From the NCBI GenBank assembly GCA_913009515.1, contig CAJVYO010000058.1, forward strand, positions 1 to 8,759: a DNA stretch of 8,759 bases, written 5' to 3'. A model generated the notes under the pieces. It did not search any database, was not told the origin of the DNA, and worked only from the letters and a program-made list of their open reading frames with translations. The translations under genes and the position numbers were made by a program. The stretch's first letter is position 1, and every line of letters starts with the position of its first letter. This stretch comes from an uncultured Methylococcaceae bacterium. GTDB taxonomy: Bacteria > Pseudomonadota > Gammaproteobacteria > Methylococcales > Methylomonadaceae. Of the stretch, positions 1-5,581 are shown piece after piece.

Positions 1-757
1 CATAGCTTAAGCCTCTATCCGCCGCCGCCATTTCTTGTGGATGCTCTTGGCTTTTATCACGTAATTCAGCCACTTTTTGACGACGAAATAAGGCATTATC
101 ATCAAAGCCCATCTTGGCATCTAAGGTAATTAATTCGCCTGCTTTAGTGACCACTAACGGATTAATTTCCAGCATATTCGCATCTAAATCACGCATGGCA
201 CGGTAACAACCGGAAATAAATTTAACCGCATGGCTAATTTGTGTGGCATCTAAACCTAGCTCAAACGCCATTTCCCGTGCTTGGAAATCCAATAAACCTA
301 CCGCTGGGTCAATATGAATTTTTTTAATCTTTTCAGGGCTATTTTCAGCGAGGTCTTCAATTTCCATACCGCCTTCAGCAGAACCCACCATCACGATACG
401 TTCATGCGTTCTATCGACTAAGAAACTAAAATACAGTTCTTTTTCAATATCCGTGCCGGCTTCAATATATAAACGTGAACACACTTTGCCTTCAGGGCCT
501 GTTTGATGCGTAACTAAACGTTTACCCAACATCGATTCAGCCGCTGCTTCAACTTCCTCATGCGAAAAACAAATTTTAACGCCACCCGCTTTACCGCGTG
601 CGCCAGAATGAATTTGAGCTTTTACCGCCCACACACTACCACCAATTTCTCTGGCACGTTGTATTGCATCTTCTGGACTATATGCCAAACCGCCTTCTGC
701 AATTTTGACGCCATAGCCTTCTAAAATTTCTTTTGCTTGATACTCATGAATATCCAT
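1..757 (-). CDS. mtkA: Malate thiokinase (malate-CoA ligase) beta subunit, 3'-truncated by window edge
   Basis: This is the N-terminal 252 residues of an ATP-grasp CoA ligase beta subunit; the family is about 390 residues long, so the end lies outside the window. It begins MDIHEYQAKEIL, the standard opening of SucC/MtkA proteins. It continues with WAVKAQIHSGARGKAGG (ATP-grasp nucleotide-binding region) and, further on, MLEINPLVVTK and LDAKMGFDDNALFRR, which carry the metal-binding Asn and Asp of this family. As recalled, the run DNALFRR and the downstream RGLSY resemble malate thiokinase MtkA of methylotrophs more than housekeeping SucC. With its alpha subunit (MtkB, expected next on the minus strand) it would make malyl-CoA from malate, CoA and ATP. 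The start is well supported by GGGAGGT just upstream. It follows mclA, whose product cleaves malyl-CoA, and this context favours mtkA over sucC. SucC remains the alternative. Confidence 0.85.
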   Translation of the reverse strand, partial: MDIHEYQAKEILEGYGVKIAEGGLAYSPEDAIQRAREIGGSVWAVKAQIHSGARGKAGGVKICFSHEEVEAAAESMLGKRLVTHQTGPEGKVCSRLYIEAGTDIEKELYFSFLVDRTHERIVMVGSAEGGMEIEDLAENSPEKIKKIHIDPAVGLLDFQAREMAFELGLDATQISHAVKFISGCYRAMRDLDANMLEINPLVVTKAGELITLDAKMGFDDNALFRRQKVAELRDKSQEHPQEMAAADRGLSY

Positions 758-786
758 AGCACCTCCCGTTAAACTAAATGAAAATG

Positions 787-815
787 AAAAAAAAAGTCGC
801 ACAAAGCGACCTTTT
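787..815 (-). terminator. Intrinsic terminator between mclA and mtkA
   Basis: Read on the minus strand, a GTCGC-TTTGT-GCGAC hairpin is followed by nine T. The stem can be extended by a G-U pair and by AAAA on the 5' side pairing with the first U residues. It lies about 30 nt past the mclA stop and 30 nt before the mtkA start. I see no convincing promoter between it and mtkA, so mtkA probably depends on readthrough, and the site may set the mclA:mtkA ratio. On the plus strand the same hairpin has a weaker CTTTTCTTT tail. Confidence 0.75.
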
Positions 816-844
816 CTTTAACTAATTGTACTTAAACTTTATGA

Positions 845-1795
845 TTATACTTTTGCAGCAATCGCTTCTGCTGTTTTCACAACATTATTTGCCATCTTTT
901 CAGAAGCCGCATCAATTAAACGTCCATCTAATGCTGCTGCACCTTTTCCTTGGGCGGCGGCTTCTTTTAAGGCTACTAAAATTCGTTTTGCTTTATCCAC
1001 TTCTGACGCTGGCGGTGTAAACACTTCATTTGCTAATGCAATTTGACTCGGATGAATTGCCCATTTACCTTCGCAGCCTAACGCCGCTGCACGACGTGCC
1101 GCATCCTTAAAGCCATCAGGATCTTTAATATCGCCAAAAGGGCCATCAATCGCTCGTAAACCATACGCACGACACGCAACCGTCATACGACTAATCGCAA
1201 AATGCCATTGATCACCAGGATAATCAGGGTTTAAACCCCCAATATTGGTGGTTCTTGCACGGTTACTCGCTGCATAATCTGCTACACCAAAATGTAAAGC
1301 TTCTAAACGTCCGCCGATATTACCTTGTTTCGCAATATCTTCGACATTCGCCATGCCTAATGCGGTTTCAATCAAGCATTCAATCCCAATTTTCTTGGTC
1401 ATGCCTTGTTGCATTTCTAGCTGATTTAACATTGATTCCACCATGTAAACATCACTGTATACACCGACTTTAGGAATCAAAATCGTATCAATTTTTTCGC
1501 CACATTGCTCAACTAAATCCACAACATCACGCACCATATATTGCGTATCTAAACCATTAATACGAATAGAAACCGTAATGCCATGTCCAGCCCAATCTAA
1601 TTCATTAATCGCTTTAATGACATTTTTACGTGCTTGTAATTTATCATCGGGAGCGACGGCATCTTCAAGATCAAGAAAAATAACATCAACGCCACTTTTT
1701 AAGGCTTTTTCAAACATTTCAGGGCTCGAACCGGGTACTGCAAGTTCGCAACGGTGAACGCGTTGTGCATTCGCTTCATATAAAGTATGACTCAT
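845..1795 (-). CDS. mclA: L-malyl-CoA lyase (HpcH/HpaI aldolase, CitE-like)
   Basis: The protein has 316 residues and spans a full malyl-CoA lyase TIM barrel (about 320 residues in the family). It reversibly cleaves malyl-CoA to glyoxylate and acetyl-CoA in the cytoplasm. Visible family motifs are RCELAVPGS near residue 15, VIFLDLEDAVAPDDK (38-52), RING with Arg78, LIPKVG (106-111), IETALGMANVE with the metal-binding Glu143, GVADYAAS with Asp173, AIDGPFGD (215-222) and GKWAIHPSQIALANEVF (243-259). An upstream in-frame ATG at 1852 would add 19 residues. That extension is basic and unlike the family, and it would translate the leader hairpin. The ATG at 1795 has GGAAG seven bases upstream and gives the usual MSHTLYEANAQR start. 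It is the first gene of a minus-strand unit with mtkA. It could also act on beta-methylmalyl-CoA, but the mtkA partner favours the serine-cycle role. Confidence 0.93.
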   Translation of the reverse strand: MSHTLYEANAQRVHRCELAVPGSSPEMFEKALKSGVDVIFLDLEDAVAPDDKLQARKNVIKAINELDWAGHGITVSIRINGLDTQYMVRDVVDLVEQCGEKIDTILIPKVGVYSDVYMVESMLNQLEMQQGMTKKIGIECLIETALGMANVEDIAKQGNIGGRLEALHFGVADYAASNRARTTNIGGLNPDYPGDQWHFAISRMTVACRAYGLRAIDGPFGDIKDPDGFKDAARRAAALGCEGKWAIHPSQIALANEVFTPPASEVDKAKRILVALKEAAAQGKGAAALDGRLIDAASEKMANNVVKTAEAIAAKV

Positions 1796-1809
1796 TTTAT
1801 CGCTTCCAT

Positions 1810-1830
1810 AAAAAAGGAGCTTACGCCCCT
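1810..1830 (-). promoter_or_regulatory. Terminator-like hairpin in the mclA leader (possible attenuator)
   Basis: On the minus strand AGGGGC-GTAA-GCTCCT is followed by a T run (1815-1810). The stem is six base pairs including one G-U pair and the first U of the tract, closed by a GTAA loop of the GNRA type. It sits between the predicted mclA promoter and the mclA start codon, about 15 bases before the ATG and directly upstream of the ribosome binding site. It has the form of a weak intrinsic terminator, so it may attenuate transcription. It could also simply stabilise the leader RNA. No riboswitch or leader peptide is recognised. Confidence 0.4.
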
Positions 1831-1882
1831 GATTACCCTGTCTGCCTTGCATTCAGAGCATAAAAATCAAAATTAATTAACA

Positions 1883-1912
1883 ATTATACGGCTAAATAGC
1901 CCTTGCTGTCAA
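1883..1912 (-). promoter_or_regulatory. Sigma-70 promoter for mclA with palindromic spacer
   Basis: Read on the minus strand, a perfect TTGACA (1912-1907) and a perfect TATAAT (1888-1883) are separated by 18 bases. The predicted start of transcription is near 1876, giving a leader of about 80 nt before mclA. The spacer contains the perfect inverted repeat GGCTA-TT-TAGCC (1901-1890), placed where a repressor or a MerR-type activator could bind between the two hexamers. Promoter strength should be high unless it is repressed. The regulator is not identifiable from this window. Confidence 0.8.
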
Positions 1913-1956
1913 TGATTAACGCATTATCGATATAAAATCAAGTAAAAATTTTAGAC

Positions 1957-2000
1957 AAAAAAAATGCGTGATAGCTAGTTTGGATTTAGCTAATACGCAT
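1957..2000 (-). terminator. Hairpin with T-run facing the minus strand
   Basis: The arms 1964-1977 and 1987-2000 are complementary at 12 of 14 positions (ATGCGT..TAGCTA), with a 9-nt loop. On the minus strand they are followed by eight T (1964-1957). This is the form of an intrinsic terminator for transcription entering from the right. No minus-strand gene is seen between here and 2265. It may insulate the mclA promoter from antisense transcription, end an unrecognised small RNA, or be a remnant. The two adjacent mismatches in the stem lower confidence. Confidence 0.4.
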
Positions 2001-2036
2001 GATAGAAAACTCGTACAATCTAGTTGGAGGCTGGAT

Positions 2037-2126
2037 ATGTGTTATTTAAGAGTTGCCGCTATTCTACTGATTTCTCAGTATTTGAAAATGCGATATTGGG
2101 GCGTAGGCTTTAGCCTACTATTTTAA
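2037..2126 (+). CDS. Possible 29-residue hydrophobic small ORF, unrecognised
   Basis: ATG at 2037 is preceded by a GGAGG Shine-Dalgarno (2026-2030) at a six-base spacing, the best such site on the plus strand of this gap. The frame reads MCYLRVAAILLISQYLKMRY and then WGVGFSLLF before TAA. The first 14 residues could span a membrane or start a signal peptide. The second half is encoded by repeat copy 1, whose shared sequence begins at 2085. It may therefore be a gene start cut short by repeat insertion, or a chance frame. No family is recognised, and existence as a real gene is unproven. Confidence 0.25.
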   Translation: MCYLRVAAILLISQYLKMRYWGVGFSLLF

Positions 2127-2185
2127 AAGGTAGACTAAAGTCTACGCCCCATAAAAAATACGATTTTCAATATGACTGGGGTTTA
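2085..2185 (+). repeat. Dispersed palindromic repeat, copy 1
   Basis: Two 21-nt arms (2098-2118 and 2130-2150) flank an 11-nt AT spacer and are complementary except for two positions. Each arm also contains its own perfect hairpin, GTAGGC-TTTA-GCCTAC in the first and GTAGAC-TAAA-GTCTAC in the second. Positions 2085-2146 are identical to 5470-5531 in copy 2. Outside the arms, further sequence (AAAATGCGATATT on the left, AATACGATTTTCAATAT on the right) is also partly complementary, and the right end closes with GGGGTTTA (2178-2185). A TATAAT at 2184-2189 abuts this end but lacks a matching -35. It lies upstream of the HD-GYP gene and downstream of the small ORF start. Confidence 0.92.
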
Positions 2186-2265
2186 TAATAAACATCTGTC
2201 AAAACGCTAAGTATTTAATGATAAATAAAGCCTACTTCCTCACCCCATAAAAGAAGAGATTTTAA

Positions 2266-3306
2266 ATGAAAACTAAACAACAAACTAATATTTTAGTGGT
2301 TGATGATGTATTAGAAAATTTACAACTATTAGTTAATATATTGTGTAATGAAGGCTATAAAATACGCCCTGCATTGAGTGGTGAGGCCGCTTTAAAAGCC
2401 ATTGACAAACAACTTCCAGATTTAATTTTATTAGATATACAAATGCCTGGCATGAATGGGTATGAGGTGTGTCGTCTATTAAAAGAAGATTCTAAAACAA
2501 AACATATTCCCATCTTATTTATTAGTGCATTAAGTGACATGAAGGATAAAGTTAAAGCATTTAAAATGGGAGGCGATGATTATATTAATAAGCCTTTTCA
2601 ATTTGAAGAAGTGAAAGCCCGTGTTGAAACGCATTTAAAATTAAAATCTTACCAAGATCATATGCAGGAGCAAGTTAATCAAGGTATAAAGGACGTAGAG
2701 CGTTTATCTCAGGATATTATTGATACGCAGCGAGAAGTTATTTTTACCATGGGTGAAATTTGTGAAACGCGTTCGCTTGAAACCGGTTTGCATGTCAAAC
2801 GTGTGGCAGAGTATAGTTATTTATTGGCGACTTTAGCGGGAAGTGAGGAAGCAGAGCAGATAAAACAGGCATCACCGATGCATGATATTGGTAAAGTAGC
2901 AATTGCAGATCATATTTTAAATAAGCCAGGGAAATTAACGGCCGAGGAATGGCAGGTAATGAAAAGTCATAGCGATTTAGGCTATAAAATGCTATCCGCT
3001 TCTCGTACAGAGTTATTGAAAATGGCCGCCGTCATTGCACATCAACATCATGAAAAATGGGATGGCAGTGGTTATCCTCAAGGCTTAAAAGGGGAAGAAA
3101 TTAGTTTTGTTGCCCGTATTGTTGCGGTTGCAGATGTATTTGATGCTTTAAATCATTCACGCTGTTATAAAGCAGCATGGCCACAAGCAAAGGTATTAGA
3201 TTTTTTAAAAGAGCAACGCGGGCAGCATTTTGACCCTCAATTAATTGATTTATTTTTTACATCACTAGATAAGTTTTTATTGATAAAAGAAAAATATAAA
3301 GGTTAG
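2266..3306 (+). CDS. Response regulator with HD-GYP c-di-GMP phosphodiesterase output (RpfG-type)
   Basis: The protein has 346 residues. A CheY-like receiver covers residues 8-125, with acidic pocket Asp13/Asp14, phosphoacceptor Asp57 in LLDIQMPGMNGYEVC, Ser87 at the switch position and Lys109 in the NKPF motif. A short helical linker (about 128-160) leads into an HD-GYP domain. That domain has ETGLHVKRVAEY (His176), MHDIGK (His206, Asp207, Lys210), His235, His259, the HHEKWDGSGYPQGL signature (261-274) and ADVFDAL. All metal and catalytic positions expected of the family appear present, so it should hydrolyse cyclic di-GMP when phosphorylated. It is cytoplasmic. It is the first gene of the plus-strand set and ends four bases before the next start, so the two are very likely cotranscribed. 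The hybrid kinase three genes downstream is the obvious candidate partner. Confidence 0.95.
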   Translation: MKTKQQTNILVVDDVLENLQLLVNILCNEGYKIRPALSGEAALKAIDKQLPDLILLDIQMPGMNGYEVCRLLKEDSKTKHIPILFISALSDMKDKVKAFKMGGDDYINKPFQFEEVKARVETHLKLKSYQDHMQEQVNQGIKDVERLSQDIIDTQREVIFTMGEICETRSLETGLHVKRVAEYSYLLATLAGSEEAEQIKQASPMHDIGKVAIADHILNKPGKLTAEEWQVMKSHSDLGYKMLSASRTELLKMAAVIAHQHHEKWDGSGYPQGLKGEEISFVARIVAVADVFDALNHSRCYKAAWPQAKVLDFLKEQRGQHFDPQLIDLFFTSLDKFLLIKEKYKG

Positions 3307-3310
3307 GTAG

Positions 3311-4630
3311 ATGCAAAAATTAACAGGTATTTTAAGTGTATTAGCCATTTTCTGCAGTCAGATGGTATTGAGTATTGAATTAGTGAAACCTGAAATAGTG
3401 GGTTTATCAACGCAACGCTTAAAACGGCTCGATACATTAATTAATCAACATATTAGTGATAACAAAATTGCAGGAGCCGTTACTTTAATTGCCCGTAAAG
3501 GTAAGATCGCTTATTTACAGCCTTCTGGCATGGCAGATACCGACAAACCTATGCGTGCCGATACAATTTTTAGAATTGTATCGATGACTAAACCGATTAC
3601 CAGCGTTGCAGTGATGCTTTTATACGAGCAAGGAAAATTATTATTATCGGATCCGGTCTCAAAATATATTCCTGAATTTAAAGGTCAAAAGGTTATTGAA
3701 ATGCTACCTAAAGGCAGTCAATTTCCGTATAAGTTAGTCCCTGTTAAACGTGATGTGACCATACATGATTTACTTACACATCAGTCAGGCATTCTTTATT
3801 TAGCCTCTACCGGCTGGTTTCCCAATCCGAAACGTGAACAAGTAGTTAGTTTTTATCGTGATGCTGGGATTACAGATGGATTCTGTCGTCCAGATGAATC
3901 TATTGGTGATATGGTGAAGCGTTTAGCAAAATTACCACTTTATTCGCAACCTGGCGAAGCATGGGAATATGGATTGTCAGTTGATGTTTTAGGGTATTTA
4001 ATTGAAGTCATATCAGGGCAAAAATTTGATAATTTTGTAAAAACAAACATTTTTGAACCTTTAAAAATGCAAGATAGCCATTTTTATCTCCCTAAAAATA
4101 AATTGTCACGCTTATCGGCAGATTGGAATTCAGACTGGAAAGGCAGTTTAAAACGAGTCAACGCACCTTTAATTGATGGTGATTTAGCCTTATGTCCAAG
4201 CGATGGCGAGCAAACCTCTGGAAAATATTTATCAGGTGGGGCGAGCGTATTATCGACAGCCTATGATTATTTTAGATTTGCCCAGATGTTATTAAATCAA
4301 GGTAAATTAGACGGCACGCGATTATTAAGTCGTAAAACAGTTGAATTAATGACCGCAACCAATCATATTGGTCATCATGATGCAGAATTATTACACAGCA
4401 AAGGCTGGAAGTTTGGTTTAGGCTTTGCAATTCAACAAGATAGACAACACAATGTTGATAGTGGTGATAAAGGCGTTTTTGAATGGGCAGGTTATTACTC
4501 AACACGTTTTAGTGTTAATCCCACCGAAGAAACCGTCACTATATTTTTATCACAAACCTCACCATTCGGTGCACACTTTGGTTTATGGGATAGCATTACT
4601 GCATTATCTACCTCTGCGATTGCAGATTAA
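3311..4630 (+). CDS. Secreted serine hydrolase, beta-lactamase/class C esterase family (PF00144 type)
   Basis: The protein has 439 residues. A hydrophobic N-terminus (residues 5-20) ending VLS suggests a signal peptide and a periplasmic location. The catalytic Ser-x-x-Lys is SMTK (Ser91, Lys94). The second motif is Tyr220 in WEYGLSVDVLGYL, the arrangement of EstB-type esterases. GGASVLSTAYDYFRFAQMLL (309-328) and GLGFAI (369-374) are typical of the family, and EWAGYYSTRFSVNP (391-404) fills the place of the usual W-G-G-A-x-G-T third motif in altered form. The substrate cannot be told from sequence; esters, peptides or a lactone are all possible, and calling it a resistance beta-lactamase is not justified. 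It starts four bases after the HD-GYP gene, with AAAGG inside that gene as its ribosome site, which implies translational coupling. A hydrolase in a sensing operon may process the ligand seen by the downstream binding proteins. Confidence 0.9.
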   Translation: MQKLTGILSVLAIFCSQMVLSIELVKPEIVGLSTQRLKRLDTLINQHISDNKIAGAVTLIARKGKIAYLQPSGMADTDKPMRADTIFRIVSMTKPITSVAVMLLYEQGKLLLSDPVSKYIPEFKGQKVIEMLPKGSQFPYKLVPVKRDVTIHDLLTHQSGILYLASTGWFPNPKREQVVSFYRDAGITDGFCRPDESIGDMVKRLAKLPLYSQPGEAWEYGLSVDVLGYLIEVISGQKFDNFVKTNIFEPLKMQDSHFYLPKNKLSRLSADWNSDWKGSLKRVNAPLIDGDLALCPSDGEQTSGKYLSGGASVLSTAYDYFRFAQMLLNQGKLDGTRLLSRKTVELMTATNHIGHHDAELLHSKGWKFGLGFAIQQDRQHNVDSGDKGVFEWAGYYSTRFSVNPTEETVTIFLSQTSPFGAHFGLWDSITALSTSAIAD

Positions 4631-4646
4631 TTAGAAGGAACCGGTT

Positions 4647-5432
4647 ATGTTTACACTAGGTTTGAAAAAAATTATTTATTGGCTAACATTATTAAATGTC
4701 GGATTGATTTCAACTCAGAGCGTTGCGACAGGTCCACGTGTTGCACCCAGTTTATTTACGGATAATACGGAATATATTTATGGGATGGATTTTCCGCCTT
4801 ATATTAGTCATGATGAAATTGAAAATGGCGTCATTGCTGATATTGTCAATGCGGTATTGAAGAAAGAAAATATAAGTGCTGACATTATGATTTTACCCTC
4901 TAAAAATATGGTCAAATATTATTTCAGCGAAGAAAATGTTTTAGCGGTGATAGGCTATAATTTTGATTTTAATAAAGCGAATAAGACGAAAGCAGACTTT
5001 ATTCCCATACTATCTGTTGATGAATTTTATATTTATAATTCCCAGCGATTTCCTGAAGGTTTACACTGGGAAGGTAATCTAAGTATTTTTAGCGGTATGC
5101 ATTATGGCACTTATAAAGGTAATAATGTGAGTACATATAAAGAAGCGGGGATTATTGTTAAATATGGGCGTTTAAAAAGTTTGCTGACGCAATTAGAATT
5201 ACAAAAATTAGATTTTATGCGTGTGACTGCAGAGACGATTAATCGTTTTAATGAAAATAATACCATGGTGAGATTAGAGCCAAGCATAGGAACAATTTTA
5301 TTGGGCGTTGTGTTTAATAATCAGCATCCAAAAGGAATTGAATCGGCAAAGAAGTTTAAAGCAGGTTTGCAGAAAATAAAGGAAAATGGCTTATTTGAAG
5401 CGTTGGTTAAAAAGCATTTGGGGCATGAATAA
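4647..5432 (+). CDS. Periplasmic substrate-binding protein, family 3 (amino-acid-type)
   Basis: The protein has 261 residues, the usual size of a family-3 solute-binding protein. The N-terminus has KK, then a hydrophobic stretch (9-22), and a probable cleavage after SVA at residue 27, so it is exported. The mature part opens with YIYGMDFPPYISHDEIENGVIADIVNAVLKKE, the binding-lobe pattern of this fold. It ends with a helix, KKFKAGLQKIKENGLFEALVKKHLG, matching the typical family C-terminus. Ligand is not predictable; the classical amino-acid-binding Arg/Asp signature is not obvious. AAGGA lies seven bases before the ATG, and the gap to the hydrolase gene is only 16 bases. No permease or ATPase gene follows, so a receptor role with the downstream kinase is more likely than transport. 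Repeat copy 2 begins three bases after its stop codon. Confidence 0.85.
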   Translation: MFTLGLKKIIYWLTLLNVGLISTQSVATGPRVAPSLFTDNTEYIYGMDFPPYISHDEIENGVIADIVNAVLKKENISADIMILPSKNMVKYYFSEENVLAVIGYNFDFNKANKTKADFIPILSVDEFYIYNSQRFPEGLHWEGNLSIFSGMHYGTYKGNNVSTYKEAGIIVKYGRLKSLLTQLELQKLDFMRVTAETINRFNENNTMVRLEPSIGTILLGVVFNNQHPKGIESAKKFKAGLQKIKENGLFEALVKKHLGHE

Positions 5433-5435
5433 TTA

Positions 5436-5570
5436 TAAACCCAATCTACTTAGGGATACGTAGTTTTTAAAAATGCGATATTGGGGCGTAGGCTTTAGCC
5501 TACTATTTTAAAAGGTAGACTAAAGTCTACGTCCCACACAAAATACGATTTTCAATATGGATAGGGTTTA
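5436..5570 (+). repeat. Dispersed palindromic repeat, copy 2, with terminal inverted repeats
   Basis: The core arms are 5483-5503 and 5515-5535 with the same 11-nt spacer as copy 1, and 62 bases (5470-5531) are identical to copy 1. The second arm ends GTCCC instead of GCCCC. This copy appears bounded by TAAACCC (5436-5442) and GGGTTTA (5564-5570), a perfect 7-bp inverted pair that extends weakly inwards. A 135-bp element with such ends resembles a MITE or a REP/BIME-type unit. It fills almost the whole 149-bp gap between the two binding-protein genes, so any transcript through both genes would carry the paired hairpins. Confidence 0.9.
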
Positions 5571-5581
5571 ACAAAGCAATA

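Larger units (their letters stand above)
1853..2265. other. Gene-poor divergent intergenic region
   Basis: This stretch separates the minus-strand mclA unit from the plus-strand signalling genes. It holds the mclA promoter, the minus-facing hairpin at 1957-2000, the possible small ORF at 2037 and repeat copy 1. Between 2186 and 2265 I see only AT-rich sequence, with AAGAAGAG as a weak Shine-Dalgarno for the next gene. No convincing two-box promoter for the plus-strand genes is visible. No tRNA or rRNA is recognised. Confidence 0.7.

Noticed and set aside
826..1020. Plus-strand frame antisense to mclA
   Set aside because: It is a low-complexity Leu/His-rich shadow of the conserved lyase gene, with no family features. 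The same holds for the frame at 1255-1473.
1796..1852. N-terminal extension of mclA starting at the ATG at 1852
   Set aside because: The added 19 residues are unlike malyl-CoA lyases and would be translated through the leader hairpin. The start at 1795 has a better-placed GGAAG and matches the family N-terminus.
2098..2150. Repeat hairpins as ordinary intrinsic terminators
   Set aside because: No T-run follows the stems on either strand, and copy 2 lies within a likely operon.
2085..2185. Repeat copies as a CRISPR array
   Set aside because: Copies are kilobases apart, differ in orientation and have no regular spacers.
2184..2189. TATAAT at the right end of repeat copy 1 as promoter of the signalling genes
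   Set aside because: No acceptable -35 box lies 16-18 bases upstream and there is no extended -10 motif, so it may be chance in AT-rich DNA.
2229..2250. GCCTACT and CCCCATAAAA near 2230-2250 as a decayed fourth repeat copy
   Set aside because: Only short words match, and their spacing does not fit the repeat.
4272..4634. Overlapping frames inside the serine hydrolase gene on both strands
   Set aside because: The hydrolase frame carries conserved motifs throughout; the other frames show no recognisable composition or motif.
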